Positions 25,274 to 34,274 are shown, counted from the stretch's first letter. The stretch: 64,000 nt of DNA from DATADD01 sp046262355 (GCA_046262355.1 JBHEMX010000051.1:6331-70330), one strand, 5' to 3'. Numbers and translations are program-made. Notes: a model not told the origin generated them from the sequence alone.

Positions 25274-26797
25274 ATGAGTTCCTTCTTCATGCCCGATCGG
25301 CGTCGGGCTCTCGTCGCGGTTCCCGTACTCACGATCGCGTTGTTGTCATGGCAAGGCGTTGCCTTAGCCGAAGAACCTTCGGTCGCGCCCGATGTCGTTG
25401 ACACAGTCGGCGCGGAGGTCCAGACGGTTCCGGAACCCGAGGGTGCTGACTCGGTCTCGGTCCCAGAAGACGCCGCATCCGAGGCCGCCGCCGGAAGCGG
25501 CGCAGTCGTCCCGGAGGCGGCCGGTGCTCTGGACCCGACCGAGCCATCCGAAAGCGCGGAGCAAGCCGCCGCTCCGGTGACAGAGACGCTGGGGTCGCAA
25601 GAGGCGGCGAGCGACGAAGCCGCTGCGCCGGTCCAGGAGGCCGCCGAAGAGACCGCGCGCGTCGCCACCGATACGATCGCTGCCGCCGAAGAGACCGTCA
25701 AGGTCGCGAGCGATGCCATCCAAGAGACCTCCGACGAGGCAACAGGGACCGCGGTCGCGGCCGGTACCACCGAAGAGGCCGCGCGGGTTGCGAGCCATGC
25801 GACCGATGCTGCCGCAGAGACCGTCAGGGCCGCGAGCGATGCGACCGATGCCGCCGAAGAGACCGTCAAGGTCGCGAGCGATGCCATCCAAGAGACCTCC
25901 GACGAGGCAACAGGGACCGCGGGCGCGGCCGGCGACACGCTCGGCAGTTCCGTGCCGGAGGCGTCGGATGTGGAGCATCGCATCGCCGACGAGACGGTGG
26001 AGGTGATCGCCACGGTCGAGCGCTCGGCCGGCGAGGCCGCCCCACCCGTGGGCGCGACCGTCGAGCCAACGGTCCGAGGCACGGCCACATCGCCGACGCA
26101 GCCGGCCGCGGACCACTTGGCTTCCGTACGCAGCGCGTCGGGGGCCGAGTATGCGGGCGCGCCGACGAGCGAGGTGGCGCAGGCCGTGAGCGATGGGGCA
26201 GGAGGCAACTCGCCTGCCCCGATGCAGGAAGTGCCCCTGCCGAACGAGACCGCCCACACGTCCATGCTCGGTTCATCCGTGCAGGCCGAGATGTATCTCT
26301 CGGCGTGGCTCACCCCCTCCGGCATGGAGGAGCTCGACCCGATCCGGTCCGGCGTAGAGGAGCTCGACCCGATCCGGTCCGGGGTCGAGGACGGCAGCGC
26401 TGCTCCGTGGGTAACGGGTGGATCGGTGGGGCCGGCGGACTCGAGCTCCGGCGGCTCCTCGAGCGTGGCGGCCGCGGCGACGCAGTCGGGGCTCTCAGAG
26501 CCAACCGGCTCGGGTTCGACGACGTCCACGGGACGCGACGCCGGTACCACGCAGACCGCCGCGGCGTTCGTCCGACGGGACCTATTGGAACCGGTACGGA
26601 TGCTCGTCCCCGAGGCTCAGATGGCGCCGGCGACCGCCGGCACCGACGAGCTCCAGGATCCCTTCTTCGGGTGGTCGCCTGGGTGGCTTCCGTTCACCGG
26701 AGCCGTGCTGCTGGTGCCGCTGCTGGGCGCCGCGTTGCTTCTCATGTCGAGCGGAGGAGTCCTGCAGCGGTTCGGGAGGCGCGTGCAGCTTGGCTGA
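25274..26797 (+). CDS. LPXTG-anchored surface protein rich in Ala/Glu/Thr repeats
   Basis: A 507-residue exported protein. A signal peptide (RRRALVAVPVLTIALL, then SWQGVALA) precedes about 200 residues of low-complexity, LEA-like helical repeats (units such as ETVKVASDAIQE and ETVRAASDATDA). A second tandem pair EELDPIRSGV lies near residue 355. The C-terminus has LPFTG at 472-476, a hydrophobic stretch and the basic tail RFGRRVQ, the classical sortase sorting signal, so it should be cell-wall linked. The mobile element ends about 75 bp upstream and may have cut its promoter. No sortase is present in the window. Role unknown. Confidence 0.7.
   Translation: MSSFFMPDRRRALVAVPVLTIALLSWQGVALAEEPSVAPDVVDTVGAEVQTVPEPEGADSVSVPEDAASEAAAGSGAVVPEAAGALDPTEPSESAEQAAAPVTETLGSQEAASDEAAAPVQEAAEETARVATDTIAAAEETVKVASDAIQETSDEATGTAVAAGTTEEAARVASHATDAAAETVRAASDATDAAEETVKVASDAIQETSDEATGTAGAAGDTLGSSVPEASDVEHRIADETVEVIATVERSAGEAAPPVGATVEPTVRGTATSPTQPAADHLASVRSASGAEYAGAPTSEVAQAVSDGAGGNSPAPMQEVPLPNETAHTSMLGSSVQAEMYLSAWLTPSGMEELDPIRSGVEELDPIRSGVEDGSAAPWVTGGSVGPADSSSGGSSSVAAAATQSGLSEPTGSGSTTSTGRDAGTTQTAAAFVRRDLLEPVRMLVPEAQMAPATAGTDELQDPFFGWSPGWLPFTGAVLLVPLLGAALLLMSSGGVLQRFGRRVQLG
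25681..25764 (+). repeat. Long direct repeat within the LPXTG gene, copy 1
   Basis: This 84-bp stretch recurs at 25849-25932 with one mismatch, 168 bp (56 codons) apart, and encodes the ETVKVASDAIQETSDEATG block. The identity at DNA level points to a recent duplication. Confidence 0.9.
25849..25932 (+). repeat. Long direct repeat within the LPXTG gene, copy 2
   Basis: Second copy of the 84-bp unit at 25681-25764, in frame, differing at one base. Confidence 0.9.
26327..26386 (+). repeat. Tandem 30-bp repeat within the LPXTG gene
   Basis: Two adjacent near-identical 30-bp units encode EELDPIRSGV twice. They differ only in their last bases. Confidence 0.9.
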
Positions 26798-27599
26798 AGC
26801 GCCCCAGATGAAGAAGGACAGCGAGGTGCCGGCGCCAGAGGAAGCGCCGGGCGTTGCGGAGCAAGCCTTCGAGCAGGCGCTAAGACGGGTTGAGGAGATG
26901 CGCCGAGCCCTGGACCAGGGTTCACCCTCCCCGGCCGAGGCCGGCGGCGGCGGGCGGTCCGCAGGCCGGGTGCTGTTCCGAGCGGGCGCATCGTTGGCGT
27001 TGCTGGTGGCGCTCGGACTTGCCGCCAAGACGGCGACCGGGGGAGCGGGTCCCGACGGCGGCCCGCAGAGGGCGTCTGCCTCGGCGCACGCCTCCGAGCG
27101 AGCGGCCGGCGCTACGCCCGCGGCGCCCACGGTCACGCACTCCAGAGCCCCCGGAGACAAGGGGAAGGTTGAAACAGCCGCTGCGATGAGCCGCCACGTC
27201 AACGAGGCCGGCGGCTACAGCTTCCTGTATCCGAGGGGATGGAAGCTCGAGCGCGCGGGCGAGGTCTCCAGGGTGCGAAGCCCCGGGGGACACCTGATCG
27301 TGTCGTTCGGCTTGGGGCCCGTCGGACTTCCCGCGAGCTACGACGGGTTCGCCTCCCTGCTCGTCGACTCATATCAAGAGGTGCGCCTCGCGGAGGTCAC
27401 TCCGACCTACGTCGGTCGCCACAGATCGCTCTCCGTCCGAGGCTCCGCCGTCGATGGCACCGGCCGCCCGTTGAGCTTTCGCGCCATGCTCGTCGAACGG
27501 GGTGATCAGCGCTCGATCGGAGCCTTCGCCGCGAGCGACTCTGGCAACCTAGATGCCCGGGTGCATGCGGTCCTGCGCTCTCTGCGAGGGGGCGTTTAA
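26790..27599 (+). CDS. Membrane-anchored protein with extracellular PsbP/LpqN-like domain
   Basis: A 269-residue protein. An acidic, helical cytoplasmic part (EQAFEQALRRVEEMRRAL) precedes one membrane segment near residues 60-80 (RAGASLALLVALGLAAK), then a linker and an extracellular domain starting YSFLYPRGWKLERAG and HLIVSFGLGP, which resembles the PsbP/DUF1795/LpqN type of beta-rich fold. The TTG start at 26790 overlaps the LPXTG gene stop by 8 bp and has GGGAGG 10 nt upstream; ATG 26808 is an alternative. Overlap with the surface protein gene implies a joint role at the cell envelope. Confidence 0.65.
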   Translation: MAEAPQMKKDSEVPAPEEAPGVAEQAFEQALRRVEEMRRALDQGSPSPAEAGGGGRSAGRVLFRAGASLALLVALGLAAKTATGGAGPDGGPQRASASAHASERAAGATPAAPTVTHSRAPGDKGKVETAAAMSRHVNEAGGYSFLYPRGWKLERAGEVSRVRSPGGHLIVSFGLGPVGLPASYDGFASLLVDSYQEVRLAEVTPTYVGRHRSLSVRGSAVDGTGRPLSFRAMLVERGDQRSIGAFAASDSGNLDARVHAVLRSLRGGV

Positions 27600-27651
27600 G
27601 CAGGGTCGCCCTCGAGGTCAAGGCGCGAGCCCCTGATCAGAACCCGGGGCC

Positions 27652-27849
27652 TCAGTCCTTCTTGATCTTCACGTTCGGAACGCCGCCTATGTGAAGGTCG
27701 ACCCCGACCAGCACCAGCGGCCACAGCACCACGGCCAGCACGGCCGACAGCACCGCCGAAAGATCGTTGAGATTCCCCAGATAGTTGTTGTTGCTCGCAA
27801 CGACGAGTCCGACCGCCAGATAGACGAGCATTATCAGCAAACGAAACAT
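27652..27849 (-). CDS. Small conserved membrane protein (65 aa)
   Basis: Starts MFRLLIMLVYLAVGLVVAS, one membrane segment, then NNNYLGNLND and a second hydrophobic segment (VLSAVLAVVLWPLVLVG), ending in a basic tail (KIKKD). Two-span proteins of this type with a conserved YL.NLN loop are frequent in actinobacteria; their function is not known. It is convergent with the membrane protein gene ending at 27599. Confidence 0.6.
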   Translation of the reverse strand: MFRLLIMLVYLAVGLVVASNNNYLGNLNDLSAVLSAVLAVVLWPLVLVGVDLHIGGVPNVKIKKD

Positions 27850-27897
27850 CTCAGCCCCCTGTGGACGAAACGCTGGTGCACGACGCCTCTCAACAGG

Positions 27898-29173
27898 CTA
27901 CTCGACGGCCCCGCGGGTACGCTCGTCATGCGAATGCGGCCCTCCACGCACGCGGGATCGCTGAGCGGGTGCCTCGAGGCGCCCATCGGCGACAAACTCT
28001 GCCAGCTCGGACACGGCCGACGCCACGGCGTCGGCGGAGCTCAGGTCCCTCGGGAGCGTCGGGTTCGGCATGTAGGGCATTGACGACCAGAACGTTACGA
28101 GTGCGATCAACCGAGGCGTCGAGGCGGCCGATGAGCCGGTCGCCGTGGAGGATCGGAAGAGCGTAGAAGCCGAACCTGCGCCGGTCCTTCGGCACATATA
28201 TCTCGATGCGATAGCGGAACCCGAAGATCGTCTCGGTGCGTTGACGGTCAGATGAGATTGTCGAACGGCGATAACAGTGTGGTGCGAGGGCGCCAAGCTT
28301 CATGATCGACGGCATCGATGAGCTCGAGTCGATCGCGCTGCACGTACCAGCTGCCGGGGAGGTGGCCGTCTGAACCTCGTACCCGTACTGGCCTGATAAC
28401 GCCTCGCCGCTCGAGATTGGGAATAATCTCTGAAAGGCCGGATAGGAACCGCGGGTGAAGTGCTCGGTGATGTGACGAGGGGTCCCAACGCCCAGGCAAC
28501 GCAGGGCGATCTCTGCAGATCGGCTCACGACCCGACGCGGCGCCATCGATCGCCGGGGTGTCCACTCGGGCAGCCATCGGTCCATGAGATGCCACAGCCG
28601 CTCCTGTCCAACCCGGCCGGCGACTACTACCCTGCCCATCGCCCAGAGAAACTCGAGCATGCGCGAGATGTTGCGCGCCGCCGTCCAACCGGTGGACGGC
28701 CAGGGCACAACCGAGCGGTCTTCGAGGTCGCGCATGCGCAGCGGCCCGCGTTGTCGCAGTTCGCGAAGTATGTGGTCGCGCAGAGCGCGGTTCACAGCGA
28801 TCCAGTCCCGCACCCTCCTGCCCCATCCCGTGGCCGGATCGAAGGCCCTCCGCATGTGATAGCGGAACAGGGGGAAATCCTCGGTGAGCACCATCGAAGC
28901 CGCATGCGCCCAGTAGTGAAAGAGGAACTTATCCTCCCACTGCAACCGATCGAGCAAGGTGGCGTCGAAGGTCCCGACCCTGCTGCGCAACACCAGCAAC
29001 TGGGTGCGTGCCACGGCGTTCGTGGGATCGACCTGGATACAGCGGATAGCGCGCGCGATTTCGACGAGCCCGCCTAGATCGGGACGAGGCTTCAATCCTG
29101 CCAGTCGTTGTGACACGACGGCCAGACGTCTCGCCTGGGTCAGGGAAAGCTCGATGGGTGCCGACGGCATCAA
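27898..29173 (-). pseudogene. Winged-helix YcaQ-like DNA glycosylase family gene, disrupted by three frameshifts
   Basis: The N-terminal two thirds read in one frame (SLTQARRLAVVSQRL, IQVDPTNAVARTQLLVL, FHYWAHAASMVL, HYWAH being a hallmark of the YcaQ/AlkX HTH_42 family). Near 28373 the frame shifts: HLPGSWYVQRD and WRPRTTLLSPFDNLI lie in a second frame. Near 28250 two further bases are missing and the first frame resumes (RQRTETIFGFRYRIEIYVP). Near 28050 a third shift moves the tail (LPRDLSSADAVASAVSEL) to another frame, ending at 27898. The family unhooks interstrand cross-links and excises alkylated bases. The disrupted state is clear; whether it is biological or a sequence error is not. 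Confidence 0.8.
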
Positions 29174-29230
29174 GCGCCGCTTCCCTCTGTGGGGGCGGGG
29201 GTTGGTTCAGGATCCACACGAGAACATGCG

Positions 29231-29264
29231 AGAGCCGTGGCAGATGAGCATCTACCACGGCTCT
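29231..29264. terminator. Long hairpin downstream of the cold-shock gene
   Basis: AGAGCCGTGG pairs with CCACGGCTCT, and inside it AGATG pairs with CATCT around AG. It lies 20 bp past the cold-shock gene stop and between it and the disrupted glycosylase gene. There is no T tract, so it may act as a bidirectional or factor-dependent terminator. Confidence 0.6.
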
Positions 29265-29283
29265 GCAAAGCTGATCCTCGGTG

Positions 29284-29487
29284 CTAGATCGACTTCACGC
29301 TGGTTGCCTCCGGGCCCTTTGCCCCGGCGCGCGGCTCGAACTCCACCTTCGCGCCCTCGGCCAGACTCTTGTAGCCCTCGGCATCGATGTTGGTGTGGTG
29401 CACGAAGAGATCCTTCGCGCCGTCGTCAGGGGTGATGAAGCCGTAACCCTTGTCGTCGTTGAACCACTTCACTGTTCCGGTTGCCAT
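29284..29487 (-). CDS. Cold-shock domain protein
   Basis: A 67-residue single cold-shock domain. RNA-binding motifs RNP1 and RNP2 are seen as KGYGFITPDDG and DLFVHHTNI; the protein starts ATGTVKWFNDD. ATG 29487 is preceded by GGGAGGTG. It is an RNA chaperone that melts secondary structure, expected in the cytoplasm. A long leader is possible but cannot be delimited. It is divergent from the PhoD-like gene. Confidence 0.95.
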   Translation of the reverse strand: MATGTVKWFNDDKGYGFITPDDGAKDLFVHHTNIDAEGYKSLAEGAKVEFEPRAGAKGPEATSVKSI

Positions 29488-29704
29488 GAAAAACACCTCC
29501 CTTACTGCACTCACGAACGAGGCAAGGAAGGCGCTTTGGGCCACCGCACTCACGTTCAGACTCGCGCCAGCATACCGCGTCGGACGTAGGTTGCCTCACC
29601 GCGCCGGGGCCCGGTTGACTATCCTCTACCAGCGGCCCTGTGGAGATGATTCCGTGAGGGCTGTGACGGCTCGAGCAACCGGCCTGAGAGGAGGGTTCCT
29701 GGCC

Positions 29705-31753
29705 GTGGCGCTGCCCCAGCTACTGGCGGGTCCCATCCTTCGCCGGACGGAAGCGAAACGGATCTCGATCTGGGTCGCGACCACCGCCTCGGTGCGGCCG
29801 AGTGCCGAGATCCTTCGCTTCGTCGACGGCCCTTACTCCGCCCCGGTTCCGATCGCTGCGGCCGGTGCGCGCAGCGCTGCACTGGGCAAGAACCTTTCCG
29901 TTCACCTCATCACAATCACTCCCGAAGAGGGCGCCTTCCCCACCGACGAGCTGCTCGCCTACGACGTCGAGCTCAGGGATGGCGAGGGAGCCTCGGACGG
30001 ACATCGCCTCGAGAGCCTCGGGCTGCTGCGAGGATCCACACCGCTGTCCTACGGAAGCTTCCCTCTGCCTACGTTCTATGTACGCGAGCGGGCCCCCGCG
30101 CTCAGGGTCATGCACGGCTCCTGCAGGCTGCTCCACGGCGGGGGCGAGGATTCGTTCCTTGCCGCCGACGAGGTGATCGCACGCAGCGCACATGACATCG
30201 CCCAGCGACCGAGCGCCATCTTCCTGACCGGAGACCAGATCTACGCCGATGACGTCGGGGGGCCGATCATCGGACACCTCAGGCGCCTGGCGACGACGCT
30301 TGTCGGCGCCGAGGACGAGACATCCGTACCGGGGATCGGGTCCTTGGCCGACGTGGGTGTCGATGACCGTGGGAACCTCGTCCTCGATCAAGCGAGGTTC
30401 ACGTCGGCGCGGCCACAGAACCACCTCATGAGCTTCGGCGAGTTCGCCGCCATGTACATCACGGCGTGGAACGAGGCCGTATGGCCGTCCTCGTTCGCCT
30501 CGGCAACCGAGGTGCTCTCGACCACGAGGTCGCGCTTCGCCGATGCGCGCGCCGCAAGGAGATACGAGAGGCAGCGAAGATATCTTGAGGCCGCCCGCGG
30601 CGCCTTGCCCGCTGTACGCCGGGTCATCGCGAACACTCCTACGTACACGAACTTCGACGACCACGACACGACGGACGACTGGAACCTCACGCAGGCATGG
30701 CGCGATGGTGTATGGAAGAGCCCCACTGGACGTCGGATAGTGGCCAACGCACTGGCTGCCTACTGGGCGTTCCAGGGCTGGGGGAACGATCCGGATGCCT
30801 ACGACGACTCTTTCATCGCCACCATCACCGGGTTCCTCACGGGCGATCCGAGCGACCGGGGAGACTCTTTCGACCATGCGCTGTGGTCATTCGATCGCTG
30901 GAGCTACTTCGCCCCCACCAATCCGCCGGCGATCGTCATCGACACGCGCACACAACGCGACTACGACAGTCCCGACGGAGGAGCGCGCCTGCTTGGCAGA
31001 CGAGCTAGAGGGCACGTCATCGAGCTCATGTCGAAGTCGCGATACCGGCGGGAAGACCCTCTTATCGTGGTATCCGCCGTTCCGGTATTCGGCTTCGAGC
31101 TGCAGGAGCGGCGACAAAAATATCTCGTCGACAGACTGGGACCTTACGAGATCGATTTCGAAGCGTGGCACTCGAACCTGCGCGGGCTCGTCGACTTCAT
31201 GCAGATGCTCGTTGAGGACATCGACCCGTCTTCGTGCATCATGCTCTCGGGCGATGTCCACTACGGCGTCAACGCACGCGCGTCGTTCGTTATAGAAGAC
31301 AAGACGCTGCTGTTCACTCAACTCGTCAGTAGCGGGCAGAAACATGCAGGCACGGCGGCCAAGACGGCTCTCAACACGCTCGGTCGGCTTCTCAAGACGA
31401 AGCACACCCGGCTCGGGTGGGATCGGCCGCCCGACTGCAAACGCCAGAACAACGTCGCCGATCGCATCATGTTGCGGGCCGTCAACACAGATGAGTGGGC
31501 GGACGACTCCCCGGTGTTCCTCGCCCCGAGAGACGTCAAGCTCCTAGGCATCAAGCAACCCCCCGACTTCCGTGAGTGCCGGATCTACGTGCGGCCGCAA
31601 GGCCGTAACCCCTCCATACTCGTCGGAGAGAACAACATGGGGTTCGTTTCTCTGGAGGACGATCAGGTGACGCACCGTCTACTCGCGCGCGCGAAAGACC
31701 GCACCCGAGAACACGTCGCTAAGATCAAGCTCAATCTCGAAGGCCTTGACTGA
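29705..31753 (+). CDS. PhoD-like metallophosphatase
   Basis: A 682-residue enzyme of the PhoD/alkaline phosphatase D superfamily. Metal-binding motifs are MHGSCRLLHG, LTGDQIYADDVGG, TNFDDHDTTDDWN and MLSGDVHYGV. It starts near ALPQLLAGPILRR with GTG 29705 and AGGAGGG 8 nt upstream. No Tat or Sec signal is seen, unlike secreted PhoD, so it is probably cytoplasmic. It may hydrolyse phosphodiesters; the substrate is unknown. The GNAT gene overlaps its stop by 8 bp, indicating cotranscription. Confidence 0.85.
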   Translation: MALPQLLAGPILRRTEAKRISIWVATTASVRPSAEILRFVDGPYSAPVPIAAAGARSAALGKNLSVHLITITPEEGAFPTDELLAYDVELRDGEGASDGHRLESLGLLRGSTPLSYGSFPLPTFYVRERAPALRVMHGSCRLLHGGGEDSFLAADEVIARSAHDIAQRPSAIFLTGDQIYADDVGGPIIGHLRRLATTLVGAEDETSVPGIGSLADVGVDDRGNLVLDQARFTSARPQNHLMSFGEFAAMYITAWNEAVWPSSFASATEVLSTTRSRFADARAARRYERQRRYLEAARGALPAVRRVIANTPTYTNFDDHDTTDDWNLTQAWRDGVWKSPTGRRIVANALAAYWAFQGWGNDPDAYDDSFIATITGFLTGDPSDRGDSFDHALWSFDRWSYFAPTNPPAIVIDTRTQRDYDSPDGGARLLGRRARGHVIELMSKSRYRREDPLIVVSAVPVFGFELQERRQKYLVDRLGPYEIDFEAWHSNLRGLVDFMQMLVEDIDPSSCIMLSGDVHYGVNARASFVIEDKTLLFTQLVSSGQKHAGTAAKTALNTLGRLLKTKHTRLGWDRPPDCKRQNNVADRIMLRAVNTDEWADDSPVFLAPRDVKLLGIKQPPDFRECRIYVRPQGRNPSILVGENNMGFVSLEDDQVTHRLLARAKDRTREHVAKIKLNLEGLD

Positions 31754-32288
31754 GGCCGGTGTGATCGTCCCGTCGATCGTCACCGACCGGTTGGAGCTCG
31801 TGTCGATGCCGCCGGAGTTCATCGAGACGGCGCTTGATGGAGACCAAGCACCCACCGGTCTCCGGCTGCAACTGCCTTTGGGGTGGGTCCAAGAAGAGGA
31901 GTGTCTCCTTCGCCTCCGGCTGGCCGAGATGCACGAGGATCCCTCCCTCCAGCCGTGGCTTCTGAGGGCGATCGTGGTGCGCGACGGCAACCGAGAGATG
32001 GTGGGCCATATCGGCTTCCACGGACCTCCCAACGACGCCAAGGCGCTAGAGATCGGCTACGCGGTGTTCCCCGGATACCGCCGCCGGGGTATCGCGATCG
32101 AAGCCGTCGAGGGCATGCTCCGATGGGCCGGTGGCGAGCACCTCATCGAGCGCTTCATCGCGTCGGTGTCCCCCACCAACGTTGCATCGCTCGCTCTCGT
32201 GCGGAAACTGGGCTTCGCGCAGGTAGGGAGGCAGTGGGACGAGCGCGACGGCGAAGAGCTCGTCTTCGAGCTCGTCAGGAGTCGATGA
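31746..32288 (+). CDS. GNAT family N-acetyltransferase
   Basis: A 180-residue acetyltransferase. VTDRLELVSMPP is the usual N-terminal strand of the RimJ/RimL type; VGHIGFHGPPND and LEIGYAVFPGYRRRGIAIEAVEGML contain the acetyl-CoA binding Q/RxxGxG/A loop (YRRRGIA), and TNVASLALVRKLGF is motif B. It transfers an acetyl group from acetyl-CoA to an amine, target unknown. Starts at TTG 31746 overlapping the phosphatase gene, or at GTG 31761. Confidence 0.88.
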   Translation: MTEAGVIVPSIVTDRLELVSMPPEFIETALDGDQAPTGLRLQLPLGWVQEEECLLRLRLAEMHEDPSLQPWLLRAIVVRDGNREMVGHIGFHGPPNDAKALEIGYAVFPGYRRRGIAIEAVEGMLRWAGGEHLIERFIASVSPTNVASLALVRKLGFAQVGRQWDERDGEELVFELVRSR

Positions 32289-32401
32289 GCCTTCTCCCGT
32301 CGACGTCCTGCCGGATGCCGACGAACCGACATCGTCGTGCACGAAGCTGTTGCGGATCTTGTAGGCGGTGGCCGGCTTCACGCCGCCCGAGCAGCGCACT
32401 G

Positions 32402-33073
32402 CTACGTCGGCCGCCAGAACGGTCCGGTCAGCCCGCATTCACTGAAGACCTCGTGCGCCTCTTCGGGCGTGCGACGACGCCAGTCGGCGTCCAGCCGGGT
32501 CGAGTACCAGATGCGCGCGAGCCGCCATTGTTGCTGCAGGGACATGGTCGCTCCGCGTGCGATGGAGCGGGCTCCTGCCCATCGATCGATGTGCCCCTCC
32601 GACCGGAAGTGAAGCATCTGCGATCAGGTGAACCCGATGTCGTCCCACCAGCGCGCCGCCGGCACGGCGTAGTGAACGACGCCGTCGCCCTTGGTCACCT
32701 CGCCGTCGCGCACCTCCACCTCCAGCAGCTCCCCACAGTCCGGACAGAGACTGGACACCGTTCCGTCCGATCCGAGCATCGCGAGGATCCCGAGCGCGTC
32801 CCAGATGCAGATCCCCCACCATCGTCGTCCATCCGTGGCCACCGAGAAGGGTGAGGGCAGGGCGGACAGAGGGTTCGCCAACCATATGTACGAGGTGCCG
32901 GGAGCGAGGACGAGGACGTGCGCCTCCGCCAGTCGATGGAGCGCTCGTTCGATTTCCTCCGACGATGCTCCCACGGCTGTGGCTATCTCGATCGGCATCG
33001 GGGGACGCCCATGCTCGACGAAGAGGCGATAGACCTCGACGCGCACATCGTTGTCGGACGTTGGGGACCGCAT
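32402..33073 (-). CDS. MerB-like (alkylmercury lyase family) protein with in-frame TGA; candidate selenoprotein
   Basis: A 223-codon frame from ATG 33073 (GGGGGAG upstream) interrupted once, by TGA at 32624-32626 (codon 150). Before it: a winged-helix-like N-terminus (YRLFVEHGRPPMPIEIA), then WGICIWDALGILAML, matching the Cys-x-x-Asp (C96, D99) of MerB, and LCPDCGELLEV. After it, in the same frame, 73 well-formed residues follow (SQMLHFRSEGHIDRW, TMSLQQQWRLARIWY, GLTGPFWRPT). TGA stands where MerB relatives have their second catalytic Cys (C159), and a SECIS-like hairpin follows. Options are selenocysteine, a nonsense mutation, or a C-to-A read error; without read-through the product stops at 149 residues. 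Biochemical role is inferred. Confidence 0.65.
32592..32616 (-). promoter_or_regulatory. Putative bacterial SECIS-like hairpin following the in-frame TGA
   Basis: Counting the U of UGA as 1, CUUCC (18-22) pairs with GGAGG (27-31) around the loop GGUC (23-26); UGC (11-13) can pair with GCA (33-35). The E. coli fdhF element has its GGUC loop at 22-25. One pair is G-U. Position and loop match the bacterial pattern; binding by SelB is untested. Confidence 0.45.
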
Positions 33074-33349
33074 CGTTCTCCCCCTTGTCATTCGGACCCT
33101 CGCTACTCCCCTACGCTTGGTAGTCCGTCGCGAGGGTAACGGCCGGCATCGAAAGCGTTCCTGCGCGTCGAGGCAGGGCTAGAGTCCAAGCGTACCTGGA
33201 GGTATGTGAGGGACGAGGAGCACAGGCACCGGTGATGCAGGGCGCTCGGATGCGTCGTGACTCACGCGGTGGGGAATCGGTCAGGCGCGGGGTCGCAGCA
33301 CAAAGGTGTGAACCCGCCCGTTCGACGAGGCGAGAGGAGCACTGGAGAG

Positions 33350-33565
33350 ATGTGTCGCAGCATCAAGACCCTTCGCAACATGAACGAGCCGGCCTCGGAT
33401 GAGGACGTGCGCGCGGCCGCGCTCCAGTTCGTCCGCAAGGTGAGCGGCTACCGTCGCCCCTCGCGGCGCAACGAGGCGGCCTTCGATACGGCCGTGCACG
33501 AGATAGCCGAGGCATCCCGGCGGCTGTTGGACTCTCTCGGAGCCGCCGCCGGCTCTGCAAGATGA
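33350..33565 (+). CDS. DUF2277 family protein
   Basis: A 71-residue protein starting MCRSIKTLRNMNEPASDE and containing RAAALQFVRKVSGYRRPSR, the conserved DUF2277 block. ATG 33350 has GGAG upstream; a longer frame to 33257 adds unlikely residues. Function unknown. The 276 bp upstream of it, back to the MerB-like gene start, holds no other feature I can support. Convergent with the thioredoxin-like gene ending at 33570. Confidence 0.85.
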   Translation: MCRSIKTLRNMNEPASDEDVRAAALQFVRKVSGYRRPSRRNEAAFDTAVHEIAEASRRLLDSLGAAAGSAR

Positions 33566-33569
33566 CGGG

Positions 33570-34274
33570 TTAGGCCAGCCTCTCCAGCACGCTTCCATCT
33601 TCGGCGATGGCAAAGGCGGCCGGGACGACGGAGATGCGGTACTTCCGAGCAAGGTCCGGGTGCTCGGAGATGTCCACCACGAACAAGCGGTGCCCCTCGC
33701 GCCTCAGCCGCCGTTCCATCGTTGCGCAGCCGGTGCAGAGGCGGTGGGTGAACTGAACGACCGCGCGGCCGTTCGGGTCGAAACCAAGCGCCGCCACGTC
33801 CAGGCTCTCCGGCGCACCCGGCCGGATCCCTCGCAGACGGGCGAGGCCCCGATAGATCGAGCAGCCCACGCACAGCCCCGAGACCACCGCGAGCAGCGCC
33901 AGAGCGGCGACGATCAGGCCAAGAGCATCACCCACGCGCTCCAAGCCCGTCGCGTAAGCGGCGGTGGACAGCGAGAGAAAGGTGGCGCCCAGGATGTTGG
34001 CGAAACGAGGCGGTCGGGAATCTTCGATCTCGCCCTCGCCGAAGCGAGGTTGGATCACCTCGAAGTAGAAGACGCAGGGCAGGCAGAACCTTCGGCCGAA
34101 GGCCAAGCCCACGACGAGCTGCAGCGCGAGCAGCCCGATCAACCACCACCACCCGGTCGCAACGGCTATCAAGCTCACGCTCGCAACCGTCGCCTGGTTG
34201 AAGCGCGGCGCCCGGCGGTCGATGACATCGCCGTCGAGATATGGGTGGGCGGTCCTGTGAGGCGGCATGGGCAT
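33570..34274 (-). CDS. DUF4395 membrane protein with C-terminal thioredoxin-like domain
   Basis: A 234-residue protein. The N-terminal half is DUF4395: YLDGDVIDRRAPRFNQA, then membrane segments (GWWWLIGLLALQLVVGLAFG), FCLPCVFYFEVIQPRFG, and a second span region followed by SGLCVGCSIY. The C-terminal about 80 residues resemble thioredoxin: VVQFTHRLCTGCATMERRLR with CxxC, and ISVVPAAFAI with the cis-proline context. It probably shuttles electrons across or at the membrane in disulfide exchange. ATG 34274 has GGGAG upstream; the three tandem repeats lie just ahead of it. Confidence 0.8.
   Translation of the reverse strand: MPMPPHRTAHPYLDGDVIDRRAPRFNQATVASVSLIAVATGWWWLIGLLALQLVVGLAFGRRFCLPCVFYFEVIQPRFGEGEIEDSRPPRFANILGATFLSLSTAAYATGLERVGDALGLIVAALALLAVVSGLCVGCSIYRGLARLRGIRPGAPESLDVAALGFDPNGRAVVQFTHRLCTGCATMERRLRREGHRLFVVDISEHPDLARKYRISVVPAAFAIAEDGSVLERLA

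Noticed and set aside
28240..28260. A second selenocysteine TGA, in the YcaQ-like gene after SPFDNLI
   Set aside because: The sequence homologous to the family resumes in another frame after this TGA, so it marks an indel and not recoding.
33074..33349. Possible RNA gene between the MerB-like and DUF2277 genes
   Set aside because: No tRNA fold, riboswitch core or conserved hairpin could be identified.
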